Below, in pieces: positions 1 to 7,646 of a stretch of DNA of 38,800 bases (positions are counted from its first letter, which is position 1; the number at the start of each line of letters is the position of its first letter). Under the pieces are notes generated by a model that saw nothing but the letters and a program-made list of their open reading frames with translations, did not search any database and was not told the DNA's origin. The translations under genes and the position numbers were made by a program. This DNA is from Candidatus Pacearchaeota archaeon (GTDB lineage: Archaea; Nanobdellota; Nanobdellia; Pacearchaeales; GW2011-AR1): the NCBI GenBank assembly GCA_030699205.1, contig JAUYJY010000033.1:1-38800 (forward strand). The letters are read 5' to 3'.

Positions 1-57
1 CAGAATTCTCTATCTGTACAATTCTGAAAACAATTGTGCTAATCAACAGAATTGTCC

Positions 58-134
58 ATATTTTGAACAGTTTTTTGTTCTTCCGCTAATAGTCTAAGAC
101 AAATACCTTTCAATTATAAATGTCTTAGACTATA
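58..134 (-). repeat. 93-bp double-palindrome repeat, copy A (truncated)
   Basis: This copy is inverted relative to the copies at 22-27 kb and keeps 77 of the 93 bp. It retains the perfect ATAGTCTAAGACA / TGTCTTAGACTAT palindrome and most of the second hairpin, but the outer arm that should read TATAGCAGAAGACAAA is replaced by unrelated sequence left of 58. An 11-bp direct repeat, ATTGTCCATAT, occurs at 51-61 and 152-162 around it, which may mark the rearrangement that clipped it. It interrupts the 3' end of the DinD-like gene. Confidence 0.9.
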
Positions 135-766
135 GTAAAAATTAATTCTAAATTGTCCATATAATCTCTTAAATTTTCTCTTTTTAATTTCTTAAACTCT
201 TTATATTCTTCAACAGTCTTTCTAAATGCAGCTTTACTTATTTAATTAGTGAGTATTGCAAATTCAATATCTTCTTGAACACCACGGTTTTTCCATTCGT
301 CTGTTAATTCCTGCCTTATTGCAATCCCCCTTAATCTTTTTTCAATCCATTCTTTAGAATATCCTTTTTTCTCATAAAGTTGTTTCATTCTTTCTTGGGC
401 AAGTTCGGGATTTTCAATTTCCTGCAATCTTTCATATCCTACCTTGGCTAACCATCTTTTGAAAGGCTCTGCTTTTTTTGAAGGAATTGACTGAATAATC
501 CTAAATATACCCTCTGTGTCGGCACAATCTGTTTCATATTCCTTACCATCTTCTGATTTAAGTTTCAGTTGTCGACAAAATGTCGATAACTCAATATCTG
601 AAGATTCTTTTTCCCTAACCTTTAGCCTATACCAATAATCATTAGGGTTTACACTATCTGTCAAAACTCCCACTACATCTACAACCGAAAAAAACCATTT
701 ATCTCCAATTAATTTTCTTCTTATTCTTTTTCCATTAAAAATTGCGATATATGTTTCCTCTTTCAT
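135..766 (-). pseudogene. BRO-N / DinD-like antirepressor family gene, disrupted
   Basis: The intact reading frame at 242-766 gives 174 aa. It starts with a BRO-N type domain (WFFSVVDVVGVLTDS near residue 25) and continues with a DinD-like stretch (EPFKRWLAKVGYERLQEIEN, then IAIRQELTDEWKNRGVQE). The family normally runs on past residue 174. Here a TAA follows ILTN, yet the same frame continues after it with ISKAAFRKTVEEYKEFKKLK and DNLELIFT until it hits the 93-bp repeat. So the gene carries a nonsense codon (probably an old GAA) and an inserted repeat that removed the C-terminus. Proteins of this family occur in phages and as DNA-damage-linked accessory genes. The truncated 174-aa product may still be made; function is uncertain. 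Confidence 0.8.
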
Positions 767-781
767 GTTTCTTTAAGTTTT

Positions 782-988
782 CTAAACTTTAAATTTATTT
801 GCTTTCTTTCCATCTAAATAAATTATAATAATCTTTCTTCTTTTATCTTCAGCGAGACAAGAGTACAATTCCTCTCCTTTTTTCAAATCACAACCATCCA
901 CAATTAGTTTATTAATTGAAATATAAGCTGTAGCTCTTTTGAATATTATCTTGCTTTTCCAGCCAATTCCAAGAAATCTTTTTATCAT
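782..988 (-). CDS. small protein, possible AbrB-like fold
   Basis: A 68-aa basic protein I do not recognise with certainty. The stretch AYISINKLIVDGCDLKKGEE followed by alternating beta-like hydrophobics (KIIIIYLDGKK) loosely resembles the swapped-hairpin AbrB/SpoVT fold: a KL residue pair, a GxxKGEEL turn, then a terminal strand. Its ATG overlaps the TGA of the upstream 82-aa gene in an ATGA arrangement, so the two are probably co-translated. It lies 15 bp upstream of the DinD-like gene on the same strand, so the three may form one mobile-element-derived operon. Function is not known. Confidence 0.55.
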   Translation of the reverse strand: MIKRFLGIGWKSKIIFKRATAYISINKLIVDGCDLKKGEELYSCLAEDKRRKIIIIYLDGKKANKFKV

Positions 989-1233
989 GTGCGTTTATTC
1001 TTTAATTTATTTTCAGAGAAGCATACAAGTTTTCCCCATGTTTGAATATCGCATGGATATCCTAAGTTTTCTTCTTCATTGATTTCATCAATAAATCTTT
1101 TCCAGTCATGCAAATTAAATATTTCAGAATTTTTAATAATTAGATTAACAATAAACTCATGCATATAAGTTCTTCTGCCTAAGCTATATCTGAAAGCTGC
1201 AATTATTAACAATCTAATATCTTTATTGTCCAT
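985..1233 (-). CDS. conserved hypothetical protein, accessory-element type
   Basis: An 82-aa protein beginning MDNKDIRLLIIAAFRYSLGR, with an all-helical look and a conserved-looking end (DWKRFIDEINEE, then CDIQTWGKLV). From memory, the FRYxLGRRTY and C-D-x-Q-T-W patterns recall small uncharacterised proteins carried by phages and plasmids; I cannot check this here. It is the first gene of a three-gene minus-strand run ending in the disrupted DinD-like gene and overlaps the next gene by 4 bp. A TATA-like stretch (TATAAAT read on the minus strand) sits a few tens of bases upstream. Confidence 0.6.
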   Translation of the reverse strand: MDNKDIRLLIIAAFRYSLGRRTYMHEFIVNLIIKNSEIFNLHDWKRFIDEINEEENLGYPCDIQTWGKLVCFSENKLKNKRT

Positions 1234-1309
1234 ACATGTTTTAGGTGCCTCATATATTTAAACCTTGCGGTGCCTAAAGATTTATATATAAAATCATCCA
1301 TATAATATA

Positions 1310-1480
1310 ATGAAGATACAAAAGAGATTTTTAAGAAACCATAATGGAAAAGATTATTATAAGTATGTTGTGAATATTCCTCCGATGGTGTTAAAGGAAG
1401 CTGGATTAAAATACGGAGAAGAAGTTGAAGTCAAAGTAAAGAATGGAAAGATTGTTTTGGGAAAGAAGAAGGGGAAATGA
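1310..1480 (+). CDS. AbrB/SpoVT-like DNA-binding protein
   Basis: A 56-aa open frame, short enough to be missed by gene callers. It begins MKIQKRFLRNHNGKDYYKYV and continues with VNIPPMVLKEAGLKYGEEVE and a terminal strand (VKVKNGKIVLGKKKGK). The I-P-x-x-V-x-x-x-x-G-x-x-x-G-x-x-V pattern is typical of the AbrB/MazE swapped-hairpin fold used by antitoxins and archaeal regulators. A TATA-like TTTATATA lies about 30 bp upstream (1281-1288), fitting a short leader. No toxin partner is adjacent, so it is more likely a stand-alone regulator or an orphan antitoxin. Confidence 0.75.
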   Translation: MKIQKRFLRNHNGKDYYKYVVNIPPMVLKEAGLKYGEEVEVKVKNGKIVLGKKKGK

Positions 1481-1503
1481 AATTTTATTAAATGTTTGAC
1501 TTT

Positions 1504-2640
1504 TTATCTATAATTTCTATTTGCCATAGCTTTCTTGATTCTTTCCATTGCGATTTGAGTCGCCGCTTCCCTAGGAGTTATCTTTTTCTTAAATGCCGTC
1601 TGCAAAACATGGTCTGTGTTTTTTACAAGTTTTTCTTCTATTAATTTATTCATGTCTTCTACTGTGCCTCCGATGTATTCTACATAGCTTGAAATAACTC
1701 CTCCAGCGTTTGCAACAAAGTCAGGGATAATAAGAATTTTTTTTGACAGCTCTTCTTCTATTTCTATGGGCATCGGAATATTTGCCGCCTCTACAATTAT
1801 TTTTGCTTTTACCTTGTCTTTGTTTGTGTTGTTTATGACGTCTGGAAGTGCTGCAGGAATTAGAACATCTACTGGAAGTTCAAATATCTTTTTTGACTCA
1901 AGATGTTCACCATCTCCATGAATTACAGAACCTCTTTCTTCCTTTATTTTCATAGTTTTTTTGAAATCCAGACCATCTGAATTATACAACACTCCTTGGC
2001 TATCTGAAACAGCAACTATTTTTGCCCCATATTCTTCTAATTTCTTGAATGTGAAAGTTCCCACATTCCCAAATCCTTCTATTGCTATTGTTGCTCCCTT
2101 AATTGGGATTTTTGCATGCTCTAAGGCAACCTTAGTTGAATATGCCACTCCGAATCCTGTGCTTCCAAGTTCGTGAGGAAGTCCACAAGCTTTTTTCCCC
2201 CCAACTTCCTGACAAAACCCAAGAGGTTTTCCGGTTGCAGAATTAAAGTTTCCGTTTGATATCACAAACGTTTCCATATCCTTTTCATTTGTGTTTATAT
2301 CCGGGGCGGCGACATATTCTGAAGGTGCAATGTTTTTTAACGCTCTTCCAAAAGATTTTATAAAATCAATTTTTTTATTTTCTTGGGTTTTTTTATCATA
2401 GATAATTCCTGATTTTCCTCCTCCAAAAGGTAAATCTGCGAGTGCATTTTTCAGAGTCATTGCTCTTGCTAAACGAAAAACTTCTTTAATATCCACGGAG
2501 GGAGTCATGCGGATTCCGCCCTTTGCAGGACCCAATGCAGTGTTGTCTAAAACGGTAAATCCACGCATTCCTGTCTTGGGATCATAGACCTCTATAATTT
2601 TTTCAGGACCTATGTCATCTGCGAAATTATCTAATTCCAT
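1504..2640 (-). CDS. gdhA: Glu/Leu/Phe/Val dehydrogenase, probably glutamate dehydrogenase
   Basis: A 378-aa NAD(P)-dependent amino acid dehydrogenase that would interconvert glutamate and 2-oxoglutarate plus ammonium, linking carbon and nitrogen metabolism in the cytoplasm. The catalytic-domain motifs are present: GPAKGGIRM near residue 40, LPFGGGKSGI near 70 (the Lys region), and the dinucleotide-binding GFGNVG near 190. The C-terminus has the family NAGGVISSYVEYI segment. It is shorter than classical archaeal glutamate dehydrogenases (about 415-420 aa) and nearer to leucine dehydrogenase in length, so substrate is not certain. It stands alone on the minus strand with no obvious operon partner. 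Confidence 0.9.
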   Translation of the reverse strand: MELDNFADDIGPEKIIEVYDPKTGMRGFTVLDNTALGPAKGGIRMTPSVDIKEVFRLARAMTLKNALADLPFGGGKSGIIYDKKTQENKKIDFIKSFGRALKNIAPSEYVAAPDINTNEKDMETFVISNGNFNSATGKPLGFCQEVGGKKACGLPHELGSTGFGVAYSTKVALEHAKIPIKGATIAIEGFGNVGTFTFKKLEEYGAKIVAVSDSQGVLYNSDGLDFKKTMKIKEERGSVIHGDGEHLESKKIFELPVDVLIPAALPDVINNTNKDKVKAKIIVEAANIPMPIEIEEELSKKILIIPDFVANAGGVISSYVEYIGGTVEDMNKLIEEKLVKNTDHVLQTAFKKKITPREAATQIAMERIKKAMANRNYR

Positions 2641-2930
2641 TTTTTATATTAAGAAGATTTTATTCTGATTAATAAACTTAATGGAAACAGGGTTAATTTC
2701 ATTTCTATAAATGGAATGAAGAAAATAACAATTTATATTCCTTTTTATCTAAATTTAAATACAAATCTAATAAATAATGTGTCTAATAAAATGCGACACT
2801 ATAAATCCACGCACTAACTTTTTTAGTTTTACAGATTACCAGATTGATAATTTAACAACCCCTTATCTTTATTCACAAGCAATTTCTAAAATACTTTTCA
2901 CCATTAATTATTATTGTTAAATCAAAAATT

Positions 2931-3941
2931 TTAGTATTCTTTCTTTGGGGGGTCTTTCAAGAAAACTTGAAGGACTTTTATTGCCTCTTTTATATCTCTT
3001 CGGGATGCAATTCCCACCGGAGTGTGTAAATTACCCACGGCAACTCCAAAAACTGCGGAAGGGATTCCGCCCTTTGCCGCAAATACTGACGTGGCGTCTG
3101 TCGTCCCTGATTCGCTGACCTCTAATTGTATTTTTACTTTGGCTTTTTTTGCTGCTTTTTTTATCTCATCAACGAGAAGACGATGTGCAAGCATTTCAGC
3201 ATCTTTTATTGTTAAGACAGGGCCATTTCTTAACATAATACTTTCATCAAACTCATTATGTGGAGTTACATCAATTGCTATTGCATAGTCAGGATTTAAA
3301 TTAAATACAGATGCCTTTGCACCGTATAACCCCACTTCTTCCTGAACTGTAAAAACAAAGATTACTTCTGATTCTGTTTTTATATTCTTCATTAATTCCA
3401 GGAGAATGAAACACCCAATTCTATCGTCTAAGGCCTTTCCTGCAATAATATCCCCTTCATTTAAATGGCAATAATCCGAGCTTTCGCTAAAAGAGGCGTA
3501 GCTTCCAACATCAACGCCCAAATTTAAAATTTCTTTTTTTGTCAAACCAGTATAAACAAATAAATCATCCATTTTCAAATTTTTTTCTAAATCCGCAGAG
3601 TCCAAAATATTTGGGGTTGTAACTATTCCCCCTATCTTTTTCCCCCTCTTTCCTTCTATATAGATTTTCTGACCTAATAAAATATATGGGTCTATCCCAC
3701 CTATTGGACTTACAGAAAGCCAGCCCTTTTTGCTAATTGAACTAATCATCAATCCAATTTCATCCATATGGGCCATGAACATAACAGCAGGTTTTTTTCC
3801 AGGTTTTATCGCAATGATATTTCCCATGTGGTCAACTTTAATGTTCTTTAGATATTTTTTTGATTCCTTAATAATAAACTTTCTAACCCCATTTTCGTCT
3901 CCGCTAATACCCTTTAAATTTATTAGATTTTGCAAAACCAC
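2931..3941 (-). CDS. M42-family aminopeptidase (TET/glutamyl aminopeptidase-like)
   Basis: A 336-aa di-metal aminopeptidase of the M42 family, which forms large tetrahedral assemblies that trim peptides released by the proteasome. Visible metal and catalytic motifs, in order: FMAHMDEIG (first His/Asp, near residue 56), AGKALDDRIGC (bridging Asp, near 165), FTVQEEVGLYGA (catalytic Glu-Glu, near 200), AIDVTPH (near 222), and the final GVAVGNLHTPVG (His ligand, near 302). Length is normal for the family. It would act in cytosolic peptide turnover, providing amino acids. It is separated from neighbours by about 95 bp on one side and 290 bp on the other, so is probably monocistronic. Confidence 0.92.
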   Translation of the reverse strand: MVLQNLINLKGISGDENGVRKFIIKESKKYLKNIKVDHMGNIIAIKPGKKPAVMFMAHMDEIGLMISSISKKGWLSVSPIGGIDPYILLGQKIYIEGKRGKKIGGIVTTPNILDSADLEKNLKMDDLFVYTGLTKKEILNLGVDVGSYASFSESSDYCHLNEGDIIAGKALDDRIGCFILLELMKNIKTESEVIFVFTVQEEVGLYGAKASVFNLNPDYAIAIDVTPHNEFDESIMLRNGPVLTIKDAEMLAHRLLVDEIKKAAKKAKVKIQLEVSESGTTDATSVFAAKGGIPSAVFGVAVGNLHTPVGIASRRDIKEAIKVLQVFLKDPPKKEY

Positions 3942-4035
3942 TTTTTAACCTCTATATTATCTGTACCTTTTGATATTTAAAGGTTGTTGGTTTTAATGTT
4001 CTAACTTGCTCGTTTAAATAGGAAATTAGTCAGCA

Positions 4036-5154
4036 TTACTTTGAAAATCTATGATTTATATAATCTATTAAAGCACTTCCCGTAAGCCTTGAAGTTGAGG
4101 GGCCATTTCTAACATAAAATTCTTCTTCTTTTCCATCCCTTAAAAAAACTCTTCTGTTTGATGGGAGGCAATCTATTTTTAAGATATGCTTATCATCTAA
4201 TGGAAATAATTCATATCTTATAAACTGAAAATATTGTCTTCCAATATGCTGTTTTACTAAATTTGCAAAATGCAAGTTTAACTTGTCATTATTTTCAAAG
4301 GCATCTTTTTCTAAACCTATGACTTCTCCAGCATCTGAAACTCCAATTAATAATGTCCCCCCTTCCGAGTTCAAATATGCGGCAAGAGTTTTTAATACGG
4401 AGAGTTCTATTTTTTTGTCTATTTCTCCAGTGTGTATATTTGTTCTTAATGTTGTTTTAAATTCCAATTTATCGCCTTCTCCTTTTTGGATTAATCTTGC
4501 TAATTTTTCTGAAGACGTTTCTATATATTTTTTAGATTTGAAGATTCTTGGATTTTTGTTCATAAAATTTAGAATTAAAGAACTAAGAATATTGTTTCTT
4601 GGAGATTTCATATAAAAATATCCTCCAATAGAAACCATTAGAGAACCAAGAGCATAGATGATTAAGTCGGTTATTGTATTCCCTGTTCCTATTTGTTGCA
4701 AACTAAAACCAAAATATGTGTCCATTGAAAATTCAAATATTTCCCAAACTCCTCCTATTGCAAATGATAATGAGAAAGATAAGAGAATAATCATAAATGG
4801 GCTTATATCTATTAATTCTTCCTGATATAAAACATAGACTACCGTAAATCCTATAAATCCAAGAATTACAGATGCTCCAAATGTAAGTAAATTATCCCAC
4901 CAATTTCCATTAAAGAATTGTCTAACTTCACTAAGATAGAAAATTGCGTAAATGATTATTAACATTATAACTTGAGTTTCTGCCCTTGTTTCTATTTTAA
5001 AGAATTTTCTCATAATCCTTGGAATATATGTAGCTAAAAAAGTTAAAATTAGGAAAATCATTATCAATGGCCTGTTTTTAGAATAAGCGCCTATCAACGC
5101 AAGAACTATGAGAATCCTTATAAAATTTGTAACTATTGTATTTACTTTCCCCAT
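4036..5154 (-). CDS. membrane protein with C-terminal AlbA_2 (Schlafen-type) domain
   Basis: A 372-aa two-part protein. Residues about 10-185 contain roughly six hydrophobic helices, with a conserved-looking GGVWEIFEFSMDTYFG and a TITDLIIYALGSL motif that recall the YjdF/DUF2238 membrane family. Residues about 218-372 match the AlbA_2/Schlafen DNA-binding-like domain: EFKTTL, KTLAAYLNSEGGTLLIGVSD, GEVIGLEKD, FYVRNGPSTSRLTGSALIDY. AlbA_2 domains usually sit in cytosolic regulators or Schlafen nucleases; joining one to a membrane module is unusual and would tether it to the inner face of the membrane. The linker (KSKKYIETSSEKLARLIQKG) is charged and fits that topology. Substrate and role are unknown. 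Confidence 0.75.
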   Translation of the reverse strand: MGKVNTIVTNFIRILIVLALIGAYSKNRPLIMIFLILTFLATYIPRIMRKFFKIETRAETQVIMLIIIYAIFYLSEVRQFFNGNWWDNLLTFGASVILGFIGFTVVYVLYQEELIDISPFMIILLSFSLSFAIGGVWEIFEFSMDTYFGFSLQQIGTGNTITDLIIYALGSLMVSIGGYFYMKSPRNNILSSLILNFMNKNPRIFKSKKYIETSSEKLARLIQKGEGDKLEFKTTLRTNIHTGEIDKKIELSVLKTLAAYLNSEGGTLLIGVSDAGEVIGLEKDAFENNDKLNLHFANLVKQHIGRQYFQFIRYELFPLDDKHILKIDCLPSNRRVFLRDGKEEEFYVRNGPSTSRLTGSALIDYINHRFSK

Positions 5155-5218
5155 TTTTTGTTTATTATTTAAAGAATAGAGATATATAAAAAATTGAGTG
5201 TTTTAGAATGCTATAAAA

Positions 5219-5932
5219 TTAAATGATTCCTAAACTAATTATTCCCCTTGCCCATAAAATCAATAAGATTCCAAGTAAAATCATTACAATTCCAATAAAT
5301 AGCCTCATCCATTTTTTCTGCGTATCTTTCCATCTTTGAATTGTTTTTGCTTTCATTCCAAAAAAGACTAATAATAAAATTATTATTAATGGAAGAACAA
5401 AGATAAAATTATATAAAAGTAAAAGTAAAAAAACCTTGAAAGAAAATCCTATTTTTGCGAGTAATGTTGTAATTGCTAAGTATGGTCCTCCAGTGCATGG
5501 AAGCTCTACCGCCGCCACAAACATTCCAAGAACAATGCTTCCCGGAATAGAAACTTTTTTTATCATCTTCTTGATTTGCTCTGCTCTTTTTGGAGGAATT
5601 TGCAAAGTCAAACCGCGACCATACCAAAAGAAGTCTTTTATTTCAAGAACGCCCATAGCAATAACTAAAATTCCAACAATCCAGCTTAGCGCATAGCTGA
5701 TATTTAGTTTTTGTATAAATAATAAAAGACCAAACCCGGCAGCAAGGTAAGTTACAAACACCGCAGTTATATAAATCGCTCCAACTTTAAGCATTTTTGA
5801 CCTGTCTTTTGACAAGCCGACAAGAGTTGCAAGGAGTAAAATTAAAACGCCAATTGCGCATGGATTTATTGAATCTACTAAAGCAGTTATTAAAACTACA
5901 GGTAGGGTTGGAAGGGCTATTTCCACAGCCAT
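5219..5932 (-). CDS. ccdA: CcdA/DsbD-like transmembrane thiol transporter
   Basis: A 237-aa membrane protein with about six helices. It has the two diagnostic Cys-Pro neighbourhoods of the CcdA family, SINPCAIGVL near residue 24 and VELPCTGGPYLA near 145, which form the redox pair that moves electrons across the membrane. It begins 1 nt after the stop of the thioredoxin-like gene, the last of a VKOR, thioredoxin-like, CcdA run. The likely role is to pass reducing power from the cytoplasm to exported thioredoxin-like proteins, balancing the oxidising VKOR branch. A 25-residue basic loop between helices 3 and 4 (PPKRAEQIKKMIKKV) places that loop in the cytoplasm. Confidence 0.88.
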   Translation of the reverse strand: MAVEIALPTLPVVLITALVDSINPCAIGVLILLLATLVGLSKDRSKMLKVGAIYITAVFVTYLAAGFGLLLFIQKLNISYALSWIVGILVIAMGVLEIKDFFWYGRGLTLQIPPKRAEQIKKMIKKVSIPGSIVLGMFVAAVELPCTGGPYLAITTLLAKIGFSFKVFLLLLLYNFIFVLPLIIILLLVFFGMKAKTIQRWKDTQKKWMRLFIGIVMILLGILLILWARGIISLGII

Positions 5933-5933
5933 T

Positions 5934-6344
5934 TTATTTATCGTATTCCTCCGGCAAAGGGCAGGAAGTTTTTTCTGCTAATTCTTTAAGTTTTGGTTCT
6001 GAAATGAGTCTTGAGCCATCGCTAAAAGTCCATGTGTCATAGCTCAAGATTTCTTTTTCTATACAAAGTTCTGCCTGTTCGTTTTCTCCCCGAGGATCAC
6101 ACTCAACATAGTTTATGTATCTAAAAGATTCTCCAAATTTCTTCTTTGTATTCGCACAATGAGGACACCAGAAAGCACCATACATAACTGCTCCTTTTTC
6201 AGTGAGGCATTTTGCAAACTCTTCTAATTCTGAAGAGGATTTTTTTGAAGGCAGTAAAAAGATAACCAAAAAAATAACCACGACTAATGCAACTATCCCA
6301 ATTACTAATGACCTATTATTCTGTTTGTTTTTGTGTTTTTTCAT
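5934..6344 (-). CDS. membrane-anchored thioredoxin-like protein (CPHC)
   Basis: A 136-aa protein with one N-terminal anchor (residues 12-30, SLVIGIVALVVVIFLVIFLL) and an extracytoplasmic thioredoxin-like domain. The active site is FWCPHCANTKK (CPHC, as in DsbA-type oxidoreductases) near residue 58; a second Cys pair follows (VECDPRGENEQAELC). The same kind of domain is known fused to or beside VKOR proteins in bacteria and plants. Here it is a separate gene, overlapping VKOR by 4 bp (ATGA) and 1 nt from ccdA, so the three form one operon. Expected partner: VKOR, which would reoxidise its CPHC site. Confidence 0.9.
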   Translation of the reverse strand: MKKHKNKQNNRSLVIGIVALVVVIFLVIFLLPSKKSSSELEEFAKCLTEKGAVMYGAFWCPHCANTKKKFGESFRYINYVECDPRGENEQAELCIEKEILSYDTWTFSDGSRLISEPKLKELAEKTSCPLPEEYDK

Positions 6345-6868
6345 TTTTTACCTTTTACACGAATTAAAACAAGGATTAGCGAAAGAATTAAAACAGCATC
6401 AAGAGAAATACAGAATATGCAGTAAGTTTTCAGTATAAAATGTTGAATCAGGAATAAGTAAAATCCATAAATCACTCCAAAAATTAGCAATCCCTTCATC
6501 CATCTCCGATTTTTTTCAGGGGAAACCCAAAGAAATTTCTTGTTTTTATATTTTGTATTTAATAAAAAGATAAATAACAAAGTTAAGAACCCAAGAAATG
6601 CATTTGAGGTTACTGCATCAAAGAAGATATTTATTCCAGATATGTCTATCAATGGCAAAGGAATGGAAAAATCTATTGTTAACAAATATGATAAACCATC
6701 AATGTTTGCGTATGGGCTTTTATTCACAATCCCGCAATCAAATGATTGTCCAAACGTGCAAAACTTACTTGCCGATGGTGAGAGATGTTCATACCATAAA
6801 AAAAGAGATATCAACATCCCCAAAATTAAAATAATATTAAGTGCTTTTGATAATCTGTTCTTTTCCAT
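6341..6868 (-). CDS. VKOR-family disulfide oxidoreductase
   Basis: A 175-aa membrane protein of the vitamin K epoxide reductase family, the DsbB-like enzyme of many archaea. It has four to five helices, a luminal Cys pair in KFCTFGQSFDCGIVNKSPYA (residues about 36-55) and the quinone-side CxxC in LKTYCIFCISLDAV near residue 150. It takes electrons from the partner thioredoxin-like protein and passes them to quinone. It is the first gene of the operon: on the minus strand an archaeal TATA (TTTATATAAT, near 6883-6892) and a GGAGAG ribosome site precede the ATG. Length is normal for a VKOR without fused thioredoxin. Confidence 0.92.
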   Translation of the reverse strand: MEKNRLSKALNIILILGMLISLFLWYEHLSPSASKFCTFGQSFDCGIVNKSPYANIDGLSYLLTIDFSIPLPLIDISGINIFFDAVTSNAFLGFLTLLFIFLLNTKYKNKKFLWVSPEKNRRWMKGLLIFGVIYGFYLFLIQHFILKTYCIFCISLDAVLILSLILVLIRVKGKK

Positions 6869-7038
6869 CTCTCCTCTCGATTATATAAAATTTCTTAAAT
6901 TTATAAATGTAATCACTGCCATTCTCTTGCGTCTTATCCAGAATTATCAATTAGAGAATTCCCCTTGAGTATATCAAATTATAAAAATCACTCATAATTA
7001 TATATCGTTTTGAAAACAATTATTTTTATAATCTCTTA

Positions 7039-7464
7039 ATGCGTAAAGATTCTATGAAAAAGGGCAATTTATTTTTATGGCTTTTTGTTTTTATGTTTTT
7101 TATCGGATTTATTGAAATTGCATCAGCCCATGATTCTTCCTACGGCAGTGAATATGGTGGAATTGAGTATGGAAGCTATTCCGCATTCTATAATGATTAT
7201 TATTCAAATAGAATTCCCCCAAACAGAATGTCAGATTATTTTAATTATGGCGGATATTGGCAGAACCCAAACTATTGGAAGGAATACCGAAATAAAAAAT
7301 GGGGCAGTGTTGAGGTAAACAACTACTATATTGAAAATAATTATTATTTCAATAACTATCCCGAAAGAAAATATTCAAATGTGGGCAAAACATATTCCAC
7401 GCCCGTTATGAGGAACAACATGATAATTGATTGCGGAAAGAACTGGAATTATCGCTTGTGTTAA
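7039..7464 (+). CDS. secreted Tyr/Asn-rich protein
   Basis: A 141-aa protein with a signal peptide (MKKGNLFLWLFVFMFFIGF, ending near ASA-H at residue 30) and a mature part very rich in Tyr, Asn, Ser and Gly (DYYSNR, FNYGGYWQNPNYW, VNNYYIENNYYFNNY). No domain is recognised. One Cys pair sits at the extreme C-terminus (IIDCGKNWNYRLC). The second ATG (7054) gives a cleaner signal peptide and may be the true start. It is divergent from the VKOR operon, whose products could form its terminal disulfide. It may be a cell-surface or matrix component; this is inference from composition. Confidence 0.65.
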   Translation: MRKDSMKKGNLFLWLFVFMFFIGFIEIASAHDSSYGSEYGGIEYGSYSAFYNDYYSNRIPPNRMSDYFNYGGYWQNPNYWKEYRNKKWGSVEVNNYYIENNYYFNNYPERKYSNVGKTYSTPVMRNNMIIDCGKNWNYRLC

Positions 7465-7519
7465 TCTTAATTAATATGTTTCTCATAAATTTATATCTCT
7501 TAGCCATATATTATGCAAA

Positions 7520-7612
7520 TATAGCAGAAGACAAAATATTTTGAACAGTTTTTTGTTCTTCCGCTAATAGTCTAAGACAAATACTGTTCAATTATAAATG
7601 TCTTAGACTATA
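7520..7612 (-). repeat. 93-bp double-palindrome repeat, copy B
   Basis: Full-length 93-bp copy in inverted orientation, running from TATAGCAGAAGACA to TGTCTTAGACTATA. Its loop reads TACTGTTCAATTATAA, the same variant as copy F (26797), unlike the CCTTTC type of copies A, D and E. It lies just upstream of the promoter of the GTPase gene (TATA-like GTTTATTTATT at 7618-7628). Confidence 0.95.
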
Positions 7613-7646
7613 CTAAGGTTTATTTATTCAAAAAATAGGCATTAGT

